Shown piece after piece: positions 26,001-35,300 of a stretch of 64,000 nt of DNA. Position 1 is the first letter of the stretch, and each line of letters opens with the position of its first letter. The position numbers and the translations under genes are program-made. This DNA comes from Actinophytocola sp050699935 (GTDB taxonomy: Bacteria > Actinomycetota > Actinomycetes > Mycobacteriales > Pseudonocardiaceae): assembly GCF_050699935.1 (NCBI RefSeq), contig NZ_JBOHGB010000013.1, positions 22,775-86,774 on the forward strand, written 5' to 3'. Below the pieces are notes generated by a model. It saw only the letters and a program-made list of their open reading frames with translations, was not told where the DNA came from and did not search any database.

Positions 26001-28193
26001 CCCGGACAGGTCACCCTGATGGTCCACACCTTCATGTCCGGCGATCCACAGCAGGCCCGACGTGAGGCCAGGGCGCCGTTCAGGGACTACCTGCGCAGTT
26101 CCACCGAACTGTGGCGGACCATGTTCGCCACCACCGGACAGGAGTTCCCGGAACAGGACGCCGAGTCGTATGTGGATGCCGTCATCGAGCAGGCGATCGA
26201 CCGATACTTCGAGACGTCCGGGCTGTTCGGTTCGCCGGAGACGTGTGCGCCCCTACTGCGCCAGCTCGCCGACGCCGGCGTCGACGAGGTCGCCTGCCTC
26301 ATCGACTTCGGTGTGTCCACCGACGCCGCGCTGGAGAGCCTGACCTGGGTCGACCGCCTACGTCGCAACCACGAAGACGAGGTGGCGGAACAGTCGCACA
26401 CGTTGCGCGATCTTTGCCTCCGGCACCGCGTCACGCTCATGCAGGGCACGCCTTCGCTGTGCTCGGCGATCGCCGCGGAGCCGATGGCGCTCGACGCGTT
26501 GCGGGCCACACGTGCACTGCTGGTGGGAGGCGAGGCGTTCCCGGCGGGACTGGCACACAAGCTGGTCGACGCGTTACCCGGCGTGCGGGTGCTGAACATG
26601 TACGGACCAACCGAGACCACGATCTGGTCCACCGTGCACGAGCTGTCTCCGGCGGATGAGCACAGTGCGGTACCCATCGGAACGCCCATCGCCAACACGC
26701 CGGTGCGTGTCGTGGACGCTCACGGCCGCGACGTTCCGGCAGGGGTGGCGGGCGAGCTGTGGATCGGTGGCGACGGTGTCGCGTCGGGGTACCTCGATCG
26801 CCCCGGGCTGACGGCCGACCGATTCGTGACCACGCGCGATGGCCGCTACTACCGCACCGGTGATCGCGTGCGCCGCGGCACGAGCGGCGTGCTCGAGTTC
26901 CTCGGCAGAGTGGACCGGCAGGTCAAGATCCACGGCCATCGAGTCGAACCCGACGAGGTGGAGAACGTGCTCTCCCGGCACCCGGACGTCGACGCCGTGG
27001 CGGTCGTCCCGGTCGACGGCGTGACCGGCACGGAGTTGGTCGCATATGTCACGCCATCCGAGATGTCCGCGGACGACGGCGTGGAAGAGTCCCACATTCG
27101 GCGCTGGGGTGAGGTCTGGCAGGAGACCTATGGGACGGCCGACGAGGCCGTGGACGACGACTTCGTGGGTTGGGTCAGCAGCTACACCGGGAACCCCATT
27201 CCAGCCGACGAGATGCGGGAATGGTTGGCACACACGGTCGAACGTGTCTGCGCGCACTCGCCTCGGGCGGTCGTCGACGTGGGCGTCGGTGTGGGCCTCG
27301 TGTTGCGTGGACTGGTCGACAGCACGACGGAATACCATGGCGTGGACATCTCCGCGGCCGCGCTGTCGGCCGCGGCCCGATGCCTGGGTGCACGTCCGCT
27401 GCCGGAACACGTACACCTCGTCCGAAGTGGACCCGAGTACCTGGCGCAGTTGCCCACGAACGGCCTTGACGCGGTTCTGCTCAACTCAGTGGCGCAGTAC
27501 TTCCCCAGCACGCAGTACTTGCACCGAGTGCTCACCGAGGCGACGAGGGTCGTTCGTCCTGGCGGCGTCGTGCACGTAGGCGATGTGCGTCACCTGGAAC
27601 TGCTGACGGAGTTCCACACATCGGTGGCACTGCGTCGCGCGCCGGTGCTGCAACCGGTCGAGCAGGTGCGGACGACGATCGCGCGCCACGTCCGCGACGA
27701 GCCGGAGCTCTGCCTGTCACCGACGTTCTTCCGCCAGTTCGCCGGGGACTCGGCGGACACCGGGGACGTCCACGTCGACGTCAAGCGGGGCTGGGCGGAC
27801 AACGAGCTGACCGCGTTCCGCTACGACGTGACCCTGCACGTGGGATCCGCTACCGCCGCGCCACCCGTCGCGCGAGTCGACTGGGCCGGGCTCGACGACC
27901 TGAGCAGCGTGCTCAAGGAAACGAATGAGTCGTTGCTCGTCACCGGCGTACCCAACCGCCGTCTGGTGCGCCACGCCGCCGCGGCGCGACTGCTCACCGG
28001 ACTTCCTGCTGAGTCAACCGTGTGGGACGTGGAGCGGTCTCTGTGGAACACCGACGACAGGGATGCCGTACATCCCGAAGAGCTCGTGGACGCGGCTTCG
28101 CAAGCCGGTCGGACGGTGCGGTTGGCCGTGCCGGCCAACGGATCCCCGCTCACCGTGGACGCGTACTTCGAGGGAACGGAGGCCGGTGCGTGA
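20088..28193 (+). CDS. NRPS: C-A(Ser)-PCP-C-A(Gly) with inserted luciferase-like monooxygenase and methyltransferase
   Basis: This 2,701-residue enzyme has, in order: C1 (1-440, HHLVMDG), A1 (445-950), PCP1 (GGDS, about 995), C2 (1060-1498, HHVLLDG), and the A2 first part with A3 and A4 (1507-1744). A luciferase-like MupA/Atu3671 domain follows (1748-2085), then A5-A8 (2100-2318) and an N-methyltransferase-type domain (2330-2701; DVGVGVG, QYFPS, GDVR). The A1 pocket reads DVWHFSLVD, close to the serine code. A2 reads DILQLGMIW, close to the glycine code. A monooxygenase between A4 and A5 of a Gly domain recalls MtaG/MelG. The protein stops before A10, which is on the next gene. A first C domain with no loading module suggests N-acylation. 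The ATG at 20088 is preferred to a TTG at 20061. Confidence 0.92.
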   Translation: MPLTDELRLLAAQSEVWTAHEIDPENPQFNCAGYLDLRGPFRPDLFARAIETVDDECEALRLRPDTGYGDGSSGVSARLADPGLIRLETIDLAATESAEAAALAWMEDDVATPLRLGTDKLVRLALFRLTPDRHLFYLRYHHLVMDGYGQVLYWRRLARVYSALAEERQPPRRPFGGLGDLADEARAYAVSAEQSVDRAYWWNRMVDAPEKLDLGGAPDQAGGVLRAGPQTGVPMRILHSAAAARDTHWSVLVIAALAAYLHRLTGRDDLVIGFPVRSRTTRLALTTPAMVSNELPLRLSVPDHTTLAALVTQTGAAIRDLLGHQRFRGEELYRSLRAARPDSDLPTVVANVIQFDESLRFGDSIGAIRQLSVGPVRGLSFDFYGGVSESTLGLDVSAVASAFGRSDVNRHHNRFAAFLETFLAARDGTLVNALELLESRERTLLETNFNDTARDYDLSDTLPELVAAQAARTPDSVAISAADGTLTYAEFLDRADRLASHLAGLGVRPGDIVGVRDVRSPELVVSLLAILRAGAAYLPLDPELPRARLRFQIEDARVHVVLTRSTLPALDAPVVVPVDTVLPDLPAAHAPDVATGPDDAAYVIYTSGSTGQPKGVVVPHRGICNRLAWMRDDYGVDASDRVLQKTSFGFDVSVWEFFLPLITGGVLRMLDPGAQRDPDLVARAVADDGITVLHFVPSMLDLFLQEHGAHDLGTLRHVFCSGEALRSSTVEKFFARFPVGVRLHNLYGPTEAAVDVTAWECRPGTDPRTVPIGRPVANTQIHILDGGGRRVPIGVPGELYIGGVQVASGYLHRSELTEQKFVPNPFGAGRLYRTGDVARWRDDGVLEFLGRADHQIKVRGYRIEPGEIEAALLTHPAVRQAVVVADDDEGARRILAHVVRTGELDRDELRRHLAEQLPAYMIPAVLLPLDAIPLLPNGKIDHGALRELRLARSEADDSSTTPPETPREHQLAEVWQDVLDVRAVDVRDSFFALGGDSMLAIKVRTELGRRHRLSFTVAELFAGPTIRELAGRLVPVPADPVRSEPFGLLDAADLALLPDGLDDAYPLGSMQAGMLYASSHQEDSSVYRVVTSVAVPASLDIDDLRAACRETVARHPQLRCSIELARYSEPLQLVHSHVDVPLEVLDDLGELDADARADAVAQFVERAKGTVFDVAEPPLLRFAVHPCGADGFQFTAIEHHVLLDGWSDVLLLEEIIDRYHAVRTGTSRPTEPVRSVYRDFVAAERATLADPAARDYWVETLRDAPVTTLVPHHDGPRFDTSRVRRFELDLAPDLALTLRAVSKEHDLPLKSLLVVSHVLALATVSGLDEVVTGVVANARLEEPGGDEVVGVFLNTLPLRVDVTGGTPLELARRVLAWEQRSAPHRRYPYGQIQRDLGESSQIGTVRSYVNFMDFHRERYRTGRAALDATLSVADTNFPMAVDFLVEPGTGALRGWLDCDVAVLPEELCHRLAGYHRRALETIAAHPELAVSSIDLLSSEEHQALASWHGPATDYDRTATVHGMFEAQTARTPDAPAVTHHENSVSYAELNAAANRIAHRLVQVGVRPGDLVGVSVRRSVRLVAALVGVLKAGAAYVPMDPTFPLPRLRTIAADADIKCLVRESGTLDLDGPVAVDLDHEMRVLDDLPATVAPVRGSGEDRAYVMYTSGSTGAPKGAVVTHRNVVNFFTGMDDRVGCGADDVVLAVTSISFDISVLELIWPLTRGAHVVVAGEQIAHNLVRPDSTGEVDHPLGFSLFFFAAAAGEHGAQEAYRLVLDAARFADTHGFRAIWTPERHFHEFGGLYPNPSVMSAALATATDRIALRSGSVVGPLHDPVRLAEEWSLVDNLSGGRVGLAFASGWNSNDFVFFPDHFAERKKVMVEHLEQFRALWRGDPVERTGGSGEQVRVRIFPRPRQAEPPLWLTSVGTVATFQQAGRHGVNVLTHLLGQPPDALAEKITAYREARREAGHEGPGQVTLMVHTFMSGDPQQARREARAPFRDYLRSSTELWRTMFATTGQEFPEQDAESYVDAVIEQAIDRYFETSGLFGSPETCAPLLRQLADAGVDEVACLIDFGVSTDAALESLTWVDRLRRNHEDEVAEQSHTLRDLCLRHRVTLMQGTPSLCSAIAAEPMALDALRATRALLVGGEAFPAGLAHKLVDALPGVRVLNMYGPTETTIWSTVHELSPADEHSAVPIGTPIANTPVRVVDAHGRDVPAGVAGELWIGGDGVASGYLDRPGLTADRFVTTRDGRYYRTGDRVRRGTSGVLEFLGRVDRQVKIHGHRVEPDEVENVLSRHPDVDAVAVVPVDGVTGTELVAYVTPSEMSADDGVEESHIRRWGEVWQETYGTADEAVDDDFVGWVSSYTGNPIPADEMREWLAHTVERVCAHSPRAVVDVGVGVGLVLRGLVDSTTEYHGVDISAAALSAAARCLGARPLPEHVHLVRSGPEYLAQLPTNGLDAVLLNSVAQYFPSTQYLHRVLTEATRVVRPGGVVHVGDVRHLELLTEFHTSVALRRAPVLQPVEQVRTTIARHVRDEPELCLSPTFFRQFAGDSADTGDVHVDVKRGWADNELTAFRYDVTLHVGSATAAPPVARVDWAGLDDLSSVLKETNESLLVTGVPNRRLVRHAAAARLLTGLPAESTVWDVERSLWNTDDRDAVHPEELVDAASQAGRTVRLAVPANGSPLTVDAYFEGTEAGA

Positions 28194-29905
28194 TTGCTGC
28201 GGACGTCTTGTTCGGCAACAACCCCCTGGCCACCTCATCGGGCGGCACCCTGAAAGCCGATCTGCGTGGGTTCGCCAGAACCCACCTGCCGGACGCCATG
28301 GTGCCCTCTCGCTTCGTGGTGCTGCCAGAGCTGCCGAAGCTACCGAACGGCAAAGTGGACCGTCGCGGTTTGCGAGACGTCGACCGGGAGCAACCCGACA
28401 CCGACGCATACGTGGCCCCGCGCACCGACGTGGAGGCCCGACTGGCCGTGATCTGGCAGGACATGCTCGACGTGCCTTCGGTCGGCGTGGAGACGAACTT
28501 CTTCGAGCTCGGCGGCAACTCGCTGCTGGTGATGCGCATGGCGGCCGGCGTCCGGGACACCTTCGAGATTCGCGTCGACCTGCGCCGGTTCCTGGAGAAC
28601 CCGACCATCGGCCGACTGGTGACGATGATCGACGACACAGCCGACCAGGAGCAGCTCGACGGGGCAGGCACTCGTGGGATCGAGCCCGCGCGACTGCGTT
28701 TGGCAGCCGTACTGCCTGACGATGTTCGACCCGACTCGACCGCCGAGCCGGCGTCCGCAGCGCCGTACGACCGCATCGTGCTCACCGGTGGTACCGGATA
28801 CACCGGTGCCTACCTGGTGCGCGAGCTGATCAACCGATGCGACGCCGAACTGATCGTGCTCGCCAGAGGACGCGACAGTGATGACGTCACGGCGCGAGTG
28901 CGCAGGAACATGGAGACCTACGGCCTCTGGCAGGACGGTGACGAGCGTCGCCTGCGAGGAGTCCCCGGGGACATCGGGCGGCCGTACCTCGGGCTGGACC
29001 GTGCGACGTATCACGACCTCGCGCGAGACGCGGACCTGATCGTCCACAACGCGGCCGACTCCCGCTGGACCATCCCGTACCAGCAGGCGAAGCCGGTCAA
29101 CGTGCTCGGCACCATCGAGGTCCTGCGGCTGGCGGGCAAGACACGGATCAAGCCCGTGCACTACATCTGCTCGACCGGCGCCTTCCCGGGCGTGCTCGGC
29201 GACGTGACGTGGACTGAGGACGCACTGCCCGGACCCGACGGGGTGGTGGGTGGGTACCGGCAAACCAAATGGGTCGCCGACACCCTGATGCACGCCGCCC
29301 GCGCCCGCGGGATTCCGGCGTCGGTGTACCGCCCCGGAGCACTCACCGGGGCCCAGGACACGGGCGCCTGCGCCACCGACACCTTCATCAACCACCTGAT
29401 CCGCGGCTGGATCCAGCTCGGCGCGGCGATGCGCTACGACTTCCGGCTGGAGTTCGTACCGGTCGACTACTGCGCACAAGCGGTGGCGCACATCGCCCTG
29501 TCCGGTGCCGAACCTCAGACGTACCACCTCCCCGGGGCACGCACGGTCGACATGGACGAGATCGTGGACCACATCATCGAGTTCGGCTATCCGTTGCGGC
29601 TGCTGCCCTACCCGCGATGGCGCGAGGAACTCGTCACCGTGGTCGAGCGCGGTGCGGACAACGAGTTGGCGCCCTATGTCCCGTTGTTCGATCCGGACCG
29701 CCCCTCGGAAGAGATCGGCCTTGCGGGGAGCCGACCGGTCTTCGACTCGACGCGGCTCGACGCCGCATTGGCCGGATCGGGCATCGAAGTGCGGCCCGTG
29801 GATCGTGAACTCATGGACCTGTACCTGCGTTACTTCATCTCGATCGGCTACCTGCCCGCACCGCCCACATCTGATACCGGCACCGCCGATGCAAACGGAG
29901 TATGA
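28190..29905 (+). CDS. NRPS: A-domain C-terminal subdomain, PCP and thioester reductase
   Basis: The 571-residue protein starts with the missing end of the preceding A domain: LPDAMVPSRFVVLPELPKLP and NGKVDRRGL with the A10 lysine. A PCP (FFELGGNSLL, about residue 105) and a reductase domain (195-571) follow. The reductase shows GGTGYTG for NAD(P)H binding and YRQTK as the Tyr/Lys catalytic pair, so it would release the chain as an aldehyde or alcohol. The GTG overlaps the previous stop (GTGA) and has GGAGG seven bases upstream, so the split looks like a genuine second gene rather than a frameshift. The two polypeptides must associate for the glycine domain to work. Confidence 0.9.
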   Translation: MIAADVLFGNNPLATSSGGTLKADLRGFARTHLPDAMVPSRFVVLPELPKLPNGKVDRRGLRDVDREQPDTDAYVAPRTDVEARLAVIWQDMLDVPSVGVETNFFELGGNSLLVMRMAAGVRDTFEIRVDLRRFLENPTIGRLVTMIDDTADQEQLDGAGTRGIEPARLRLAAVLPDDVRPDSTAEPASAAPYDRIVLTGGTGYTGAYLVRELINRCDAELIVLARGRDSDDVTARVRRNMETYGLWQDGDERRLRGVPGDIGRPYLGLDRATYHDLARDADLIVHNAADSRWTIPYQQAKPVNVLGTIEVLRLAGKTRIKPVHYICSTGAFPGVLGDVTWTEDALPGPDGVVGGYRQTKWVADTLMHAARARGIPASVYRPGALTGAQDTGACATDTFINHLIRGWIQLGAAMRYDFRLEFVPVDYCAQAVAHIALSGAEPQTYHLPGARTVDMDEIVDHIIEFGYPLRLLPYPRWREELVTVVERGADNELAPYVPLFDPDRPSEEIGLAGSRPVFDSTRLDAALAGSGIEVRPVDRELMDLYLRYFISIGYLPAPPTSDTGTADANGV

Positions 29906-29909
29906 CCTG

Positions 29910-31097
29910 ATGACGTCCGTATTACCCGAATTCCCGATGCCGCGTAGCCACCCGCTCGATCCGCCTCCGCGGTACCGCGAGCTCGGCAACGAACAGCCTG
30001 TGTTCCGCGTGCGCACCCCGCGCGGGCCGGCCTGGGTAGTGACTCGCTACAAGGACTGTGTCGCAGTCCTCACTGACCCGAGCTTCAGCTCCGACCCCCG
30101 CACGCCCGGGTTCCCCAGCTACATGTCCGGTGACGTCCCGCCACCGCCCGGCTTCTTCCTACAGCTTGACCTGCCGGACCATCCTCGGCTACGACGTCTC
30201 GTCACTCGTGAGTTCCTCATCGGCCGGATGGAGGTACTGCGTCCGCGGATGCAAGTCGTCCTGGACGACCTGATCGACGGAATGCTCACGAAGGGCACGT
30301 CAGCGGACCTCGTGGCCGACCTGGCGTATCCCATGGCCGCGACCATGATCTGTGAACTTCTGAACGTGCCGCTGGGCGACCAGGAGATCTTCATCGGACT
30401 CACCGACATCGTCCTGGACCGCAGTACCCCTCCGGAGCGCACCACGGAGGCGGCTGCCGAACTGATGGCGTACTTCGATCGCCTCGTCACCACGAAAAAG
30501 CGGCAGCCCAAGGATGACCTGCTCGGCAGGCTGAACAAGTTCGAGCAGGTCGGCTGGCTCAGCCATGAGGAACTGGTCGGGCTGACCGCGCTGTTGGTCC
30601 TGTCCGGCTACGACACCATGGCGCAGATGATCGGCCTGGGCACGCTGACTCTGTTGCAGCATCCCGAGCAGCTCGCCGAGCTACGCGCGGATCCCTCGTT
30701 GATGCTGGCAGCGGTCGAGGAGATGCTGCGCTTTCTGTCGATCAACCACGCCGGCCTGCCTCGGGCCGCGACTCGTGACACGCAGATCGACGGCACACTG
30801 GTCCGGGCGGGCGACGGGGTACTCGTGATGCTCAACGCGGCGAACCGGGACGGCAGCGAGTTCGCTGATCCGGATGTGTTCGACATACATCGAACCGCGC
30901 CACACAAACACCTCGCCTTCGGGCACGGCTTCCACAAATGCATTGGGCTCACCCTGGCCCGCGTCGAACTGTCCACGGTGTTCTCCGGGCTGTTCGGCCG
31001 CATCCCCACATTGCGGGTGACACAGCTGATCGAAAACCTCCGCTTCCGCGACGACATGGTGCTCTACGGCGTTCGTGAGTTGCCGGTCGAATGGTGA
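29910..31097 (+). CDS. Cytochrome P450
   Basis: The 395-residue protein has the P450 landmarks: I-helix LSGYDTM with the acid-Thr pair, ExxR in EEMLR, and the haem loop FGHGFHKCIG with the proximal cysteine. There is no membrane anchor, as is normal for actinobacterial enzymes. The ATG at 29910 has GGAG nine bases upstream; an in-frame ATG at 29889 would overlap the NRPS end and lacks a site. It is the third gene of the operon and presumably hydroxylates the peptide or acyl chain. A ferredoxin at 46489-46809, under the same type of promoter, is a candidate electron donor, though the reductase partner is not in the window. Confidence 0.93.
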   Translation: MTSVLPEFPMPRSHPLDPPPRYRELGNEQPVFRVRTPRGPAWVVTRYKDCVAVLTDPSFSSDPRTPGFPSYMSGDVPPPPGFFLQLDLPDHPRLRRLVTREFLIGRMEVLRPRMQVVLDDLIDGMLTKGTSADLVADLAYPMAATMICELLNVPLGDQEIFIGLTDIVLDRSTPPERTTEAAAELMAYFDRLVTTKKRQPKDDLLGRLNKFEQVGWLSHEELVGLTALLVLSGYDTMAQMIGLGTLTLLQHPEQLAELRADPSLMLAAVEEMLRFLSINHAGLPRAATRDTQIDGTLVRAGDGVLVMLNAANRDGSEFADPDVFDIHRTAPHKHLAFGHGFHKCIGLTLARVELSTVFSGLFGRIPTLRVTQLIENLRFRDDMVLYGVRELPVEW

Positions 31098-31131
31098 CGA
31101 GCAGCCAGTAGCGACAACGAAAGGCTTCCGC

Positions 31132-32358
31132 GTGTCCAAGACGGCGTTCCTGTTCGCTGGCCAGGGTGCCTACCGACCCGGGATGTTCGCCCAAGAATCC
31201 GGAGATCCGGACATCGACCGGGTACTCGATGCCGTGGACGCGACAGGTGTCGAGTTCGGCCGACCCGCTACGCGCGAACACCTGCTCGACCCGGCGGCGC
31301 CGACGGCGACCGAACTTTCCGCCACAGATCCATTCACCCTGCAGTTGCTGGTGTTCGCCGCCGCGGTGGGCGAGTATCACCGCGCGGCACGTGTGGACCA
31401 CCCGGACGTGCTCGTCGGCCACAGCCTCGGCGAGTTGGCCGCGCTCACCGTCGCGGGTGCGTTCGAACTCGCTGACGCCACCCGGCTGGTGTGCCATCGA
31501 TCGGTAGCGTTGGACGCCTGCGTGACTGAGCCCGGCGGGATGCTCGCCATCGACCTGCCTGCCGATCGTGCCGCGCACCTGGTCGGTGCGATCGGTGACC
31601 GTCGGGTCGCAGTGGTCCTGCACAACAGTCCGGCGCGTACGGTCGTGGCCGGCCCGGATCCTGCGCTGACCGCGGCCCGCCAGGTAGCCGACGCACTCGG
31701 CGTACGGTCCGCGCAGCTTCCCGCGCCATACGCGTACCACTCCCCGGGCATGGCACTCGCAGCCGTGGAGTTCGCCGAGTCCGCCGCACCGATTCGACAG
31801 AAACCGTTGCGGTCGCAGGTCTACTCACCGCTGCTCGGCAAGTATCTCGACGACACCGACGACCTGGTCGCGCTGCTGGTTGCGCACCTGACGACGCCGA
31901 TCGACTTCGTCACCGCGATCCGCACGCTGCACGCGCACGGCCTGCGGACCGTTGTCGAATGTGGCCGCAGCGGGCTGGGAGCGCTGGTCCTCGCAAGTGT
32001 GCCGGACGTGAACGTAAGAGGTGCGGTCGAGATATCCGCACCGGCGGCACCGACGTCCCCGGAGGTGACCGCCGAACCAGCGCCCGCCGCATCGGACCTC
32101 GCCGACGTGACCGAGCGGCTACGTGTGCTATACGCGACCGCACTGCAGTACCCGTTGGAGGCGGTGGAACCAGACGCCGACCTCGAGGCCGAACTCGGCA
32201 TCGACTCGCTCAAGCGGTCCGAGATGCTGGGCCGGGTAGGCACGGAGTTCGACATACCGCCGTCGACGAACGACAGTCGGTTTCTCGCACACACAACCTT
32301 GGCCGAACTCGCCGCGATGGTCGTCGACTCCCTCGATGTCGAGGCCACCACCCGATGA
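31132..32358 (+). CDS. Acyltransferase-ACP didomain protein
   Basis: This 408-residue protein starts with an AT domain (FLFAGQGAYRPGM at the N-terminus, nucleophile GHSLGELAAL around residue 90, then YHSPGM in the specificity region). It ends with an ACP whose phosphopantetheine site is LGIDSLKRSE (about residue 365). That ACP motif, with Lys-Arg after the serine and leucine, resembles polyunsaturated-fatty-acid and enediyne synthase carriers rather than modular PKS ones. The GTG at 31132 follows a GAAAGG site. Its ATGA overlap with the next gene indicates that it loads and carries extender units for the KS-CLF-KR-DH protein in trans. Chain length and extender identity are not deducible. Confidence 0.87.
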   Translation: MSKTAFLFAGQGAYRPGMFAQESGDPDIDRVLDAVDATGVEFGRPATREHLLDPAAPTATELSATDPFTLQLLVFAAAVGEYHRAARVDHPDVLVGHSLGELAALTVAGAFELADATRLVCHRSVALDACVTEPGGMLAIDLPADRAAHLVGAIGDRRVAVVLHNSPARTVVAGPDPALTAARQVADALGVRSAQLPAPYAYHSPGMALAAVEFAESAAPIRQKPLRSQVYSPLLGKYLDDTDDLVALLVAHLTTPIDFVTAIRTLHAHGLRTVVECGRSGLGALVLASVPDVNVRGAVEISAPAAPTSPEVTAEPAPAASDLADVTERLRVLYATALQYPLEAVEPDADLEAELGIDSLKRSEMLGRVGTEFDIPPSTNDSRFLAHTTLAELAAMVVDSLDVEATTR

Positions 32359-35300
32359 GTGAGGACACGCTCGCGGTGGTCGGCATCGCGGGCTCGCTCG
32401 CGACCTCGGTAGCGGATGCCTTGGCCGCGGTCGGCAAGCAGGTGCTTCGGGCATCACCGGGGGAGGAGATCCAAGCTGGGGTGACATCGGTGCATGTGGC
32501 TGACCCGGTCGGGTATCCGTTGCCGGAGATCCATCGGCATCTCGTTGGCCGCCCCGACATCCCCGCCGTAATCGTCGCCGACACCCGTACCGAAGCCCCG
32601 GGCGACTGGCCCCCGCACGGCGGGCCGGCTGTCCTGCGCGCAGCCGTCGAACGGCTCAGCGAAGCGATTCGGTTGAACGCAGTCGCGGTGATCGGACCAC
32701 AGGACCGCGCGGTCAGCGACGCGGTCGGCGCGGCGGTGGCCTTCCTGACCTCGGCCTCGGCGACCCCGGTTCGCGGTCAGTGTCTGGTCGTGGACGCTTC
32801 CCTCGCGGCGCCGACACCAGTGGACCGAGTACTGGACCGAGTACCGGCAGGCGAGCACCGGAACATCGCAGAAAGGTCTACTGTAGACGAACGTGCCGAC
32901 CCGGACGCGGTTGTCGTCGTCGGTATGGGGCTGGCTCTACCGCACGCGAGCTCGCCGGAAGACTTGTGGCAGCTGTTGCACTCCGAACGGACAGTCTTCG
33001 GTGAGCCCCAGGGGCGGATTGACATCGACAACGTCTGGTCACCCGATCCCACCGACCCGGATCGGACGTACAGTCGAGTGTCCGGGTTCATGCCCGCGGA
33101 CGACGCTCCGCCGAGTGACGACTTCGCCGTGATGTGGCTGCGTCACAGCATCACGCAAGCCATGGCGCCAGTGCGCACCGGTGAATCCGACCGTCATCTG
33201 TTCGCCGTCGGGCTGACCGCAGACGGCAGCCAGCACCTGGAGCAGAGCCTGGTCGTTCGGCAGGTGCGCCGGCTGCTCGGCGAGACCGACCCCGGCGCGA
33301 CACGTGATCTCCTGCGTGAGCTGTACCCGCTGGCCACCGACGACCCGGAACGTATGCTGCCGTATCGCATCGCCCGCAGGGCCGCGGCCGACCTCCCCGC
33401 GGACACCGAGATCGTCGTGCTGGACACGGCATGCTCGTCTTCCCTGTACAGCATCGACATCGGCGCGAGAGCACTGCGTGCGGGCGAAGCCGACGTGGCT
33501 GTGTGTGGCGGCGCCTTCGTCGTCGGCATACAGAACCTCGTGCTGTTCTCCAAGCTTCGTGGATTGTCCCGTTCCGGTGTGGTGCGTCCGTTGGACAGCG
33601 GAGCCGACGGGGTGCTGTTCACCGACGGCGCGGCCGTGCTGGTACTCAAGACGGCGGCACGGGCCAGCGCTGACGGCGACACGGTGCTCGGCTACGTCGC
33701 GGGATTCGGTGGCTCCTCCGATGGCCGCGGTAAGGCGATCTACGCACCCAACCCCGTCGGCCAGCGGCTGGCGTTGCACCGGGCGTGGGAAGCAGCCGGC
33801 ATCGGTCCAGCCGACATCGACTGGCTCATCGCGCACGCGACCGGGACCCCGGCGGGGGACCGGACCGAACTGTCGGTCCTCCTCGAGCGCGCCGAGTCGG
33901 GGCGCGCGTGGACCGTGTCGTCCAACAAGTCGGTCGTCGGGCACCCCGGCTGGGCGGCAGGGGCGGTGTCGGCCATTCATGCCCTGCTGGCGCTGCGGCA
34001 CGGCGTCATTCCGGCACAGCGGCACTTCACCCAGCTGCCCGGCGGGCTCGATGATTCCGCGTTGTCCGTTCCGACCCGAGATGTCGCCTGGCCGGCGGGG
34101 GAGCGTGCACGCATCGTCGGGGTCTCGGCGATGGGTTTCGGCGGTACCAACGGTCACCTGCTGCTCACGGACATCAGCCCGGTCCCTCCAGCCCGCACCG
34201 AGCCGGCCGTGCCGCCCGGGACCGATCCGGTGGTGGTGGCCGGCTGGGCAGCACATCTGCCCGACGATCCCGACCACGAGCAGGTGCGGCGCTGGCTGCG
34301 CGGTGGCCCCGCGGAATGGTCGGCCCGATTCGGTGCGGACTACTCGGTGCCCGCACCGATGGACCTGCGCCTCGCCCCCTCGGCGATCGCGGCCATGGAC
34401 CGAAGCCAGGTGATCGCGGTCCGGTGTGCCGACGATCTGGCGGGCGACTGGTTCGGCGACAGCGATGTCGCGGTCCGCAGCGGTGTGTTCGTGGGACACA
34501 GTGGCCCGACCACCGCCGCCGTGCTGCACGACACCCGGGCCTACCTCGACGATCTCGCCGCTCGCGCCGAGGGACGTATCGAACGGTTTGCCGAGCGCGT
34601 CGCCACGCCTGTGCGCCACGCGACGCCGGCCGCGACCGAGGACTCCTATCCAGGCTTGATGCCGAACATCATCCCGGCCCGCGTGGCGCAGCGGCTGAAC
34701 CTGAACGGGCCGAACATGGCGTTCGACGCCGGTCTCGACTCGTTCAACTCAGCACTCGTGACCGCCGCCCGGTCGCTGCGCGACGACGAGATCGACGTCG
34801 CGTTCGTGATCGGTGTCGCCGCGGCGGCAGCACAGGTGGCTCCCCGGGACGGTCGAGAACCAGCCGAGGGTGCGCTGGGGGTGGTGCTCACTCGGCGCAG
34901 CACCGCACGCGAGCTGCCCCTGACCGAGCTGGCGGTCGTCGAGGTCGACCGATCGCGGGCACGACCCGTGAAACGCCGGGCAGGCGGTGACCGGGTGCAC
35001 CACGGCGCAGAGGGTGCCGTCGAGCTGTTGCGCACCCTGCACGGCGAACCAGGTCGAACAGTCCTTCACACACAGGAGGACAACCACACGGCGTCGGTTG
35101 TCGTCACCGTGCCCGACCCTGCTGGGGATGCCACCGGTGGCGACCTGCGGGACCAGCTCGAGCGGCACGTGCTGGAACTGGTGCCCACCCCCGCGCTGCC
35201 GGCGCGGGCCGCGCTGCCGGCGATTCCCGCCGACTGCGTCGTCGTCACCGACGACCCCACCGCGTTCGGCACACAGACCGGTCTGGTGCTCGGCCCGGAC

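Noticed and set aside
28178..28200. Frameshift or sequencing error splitting the NRPS
   Set aside because: A GGAGG at ideal spacing and a GTGA overlap support a genuine second start. I keep it as two genes while noting that read data could overturn this.
28340..30016. 558-codon minus-strand open frame opposite the PCP-reductase gene
   Set aside because: The plus strand has intact PCP and reductase motifs; the minus product is Arg/Gly/Asp/His-rich noise.
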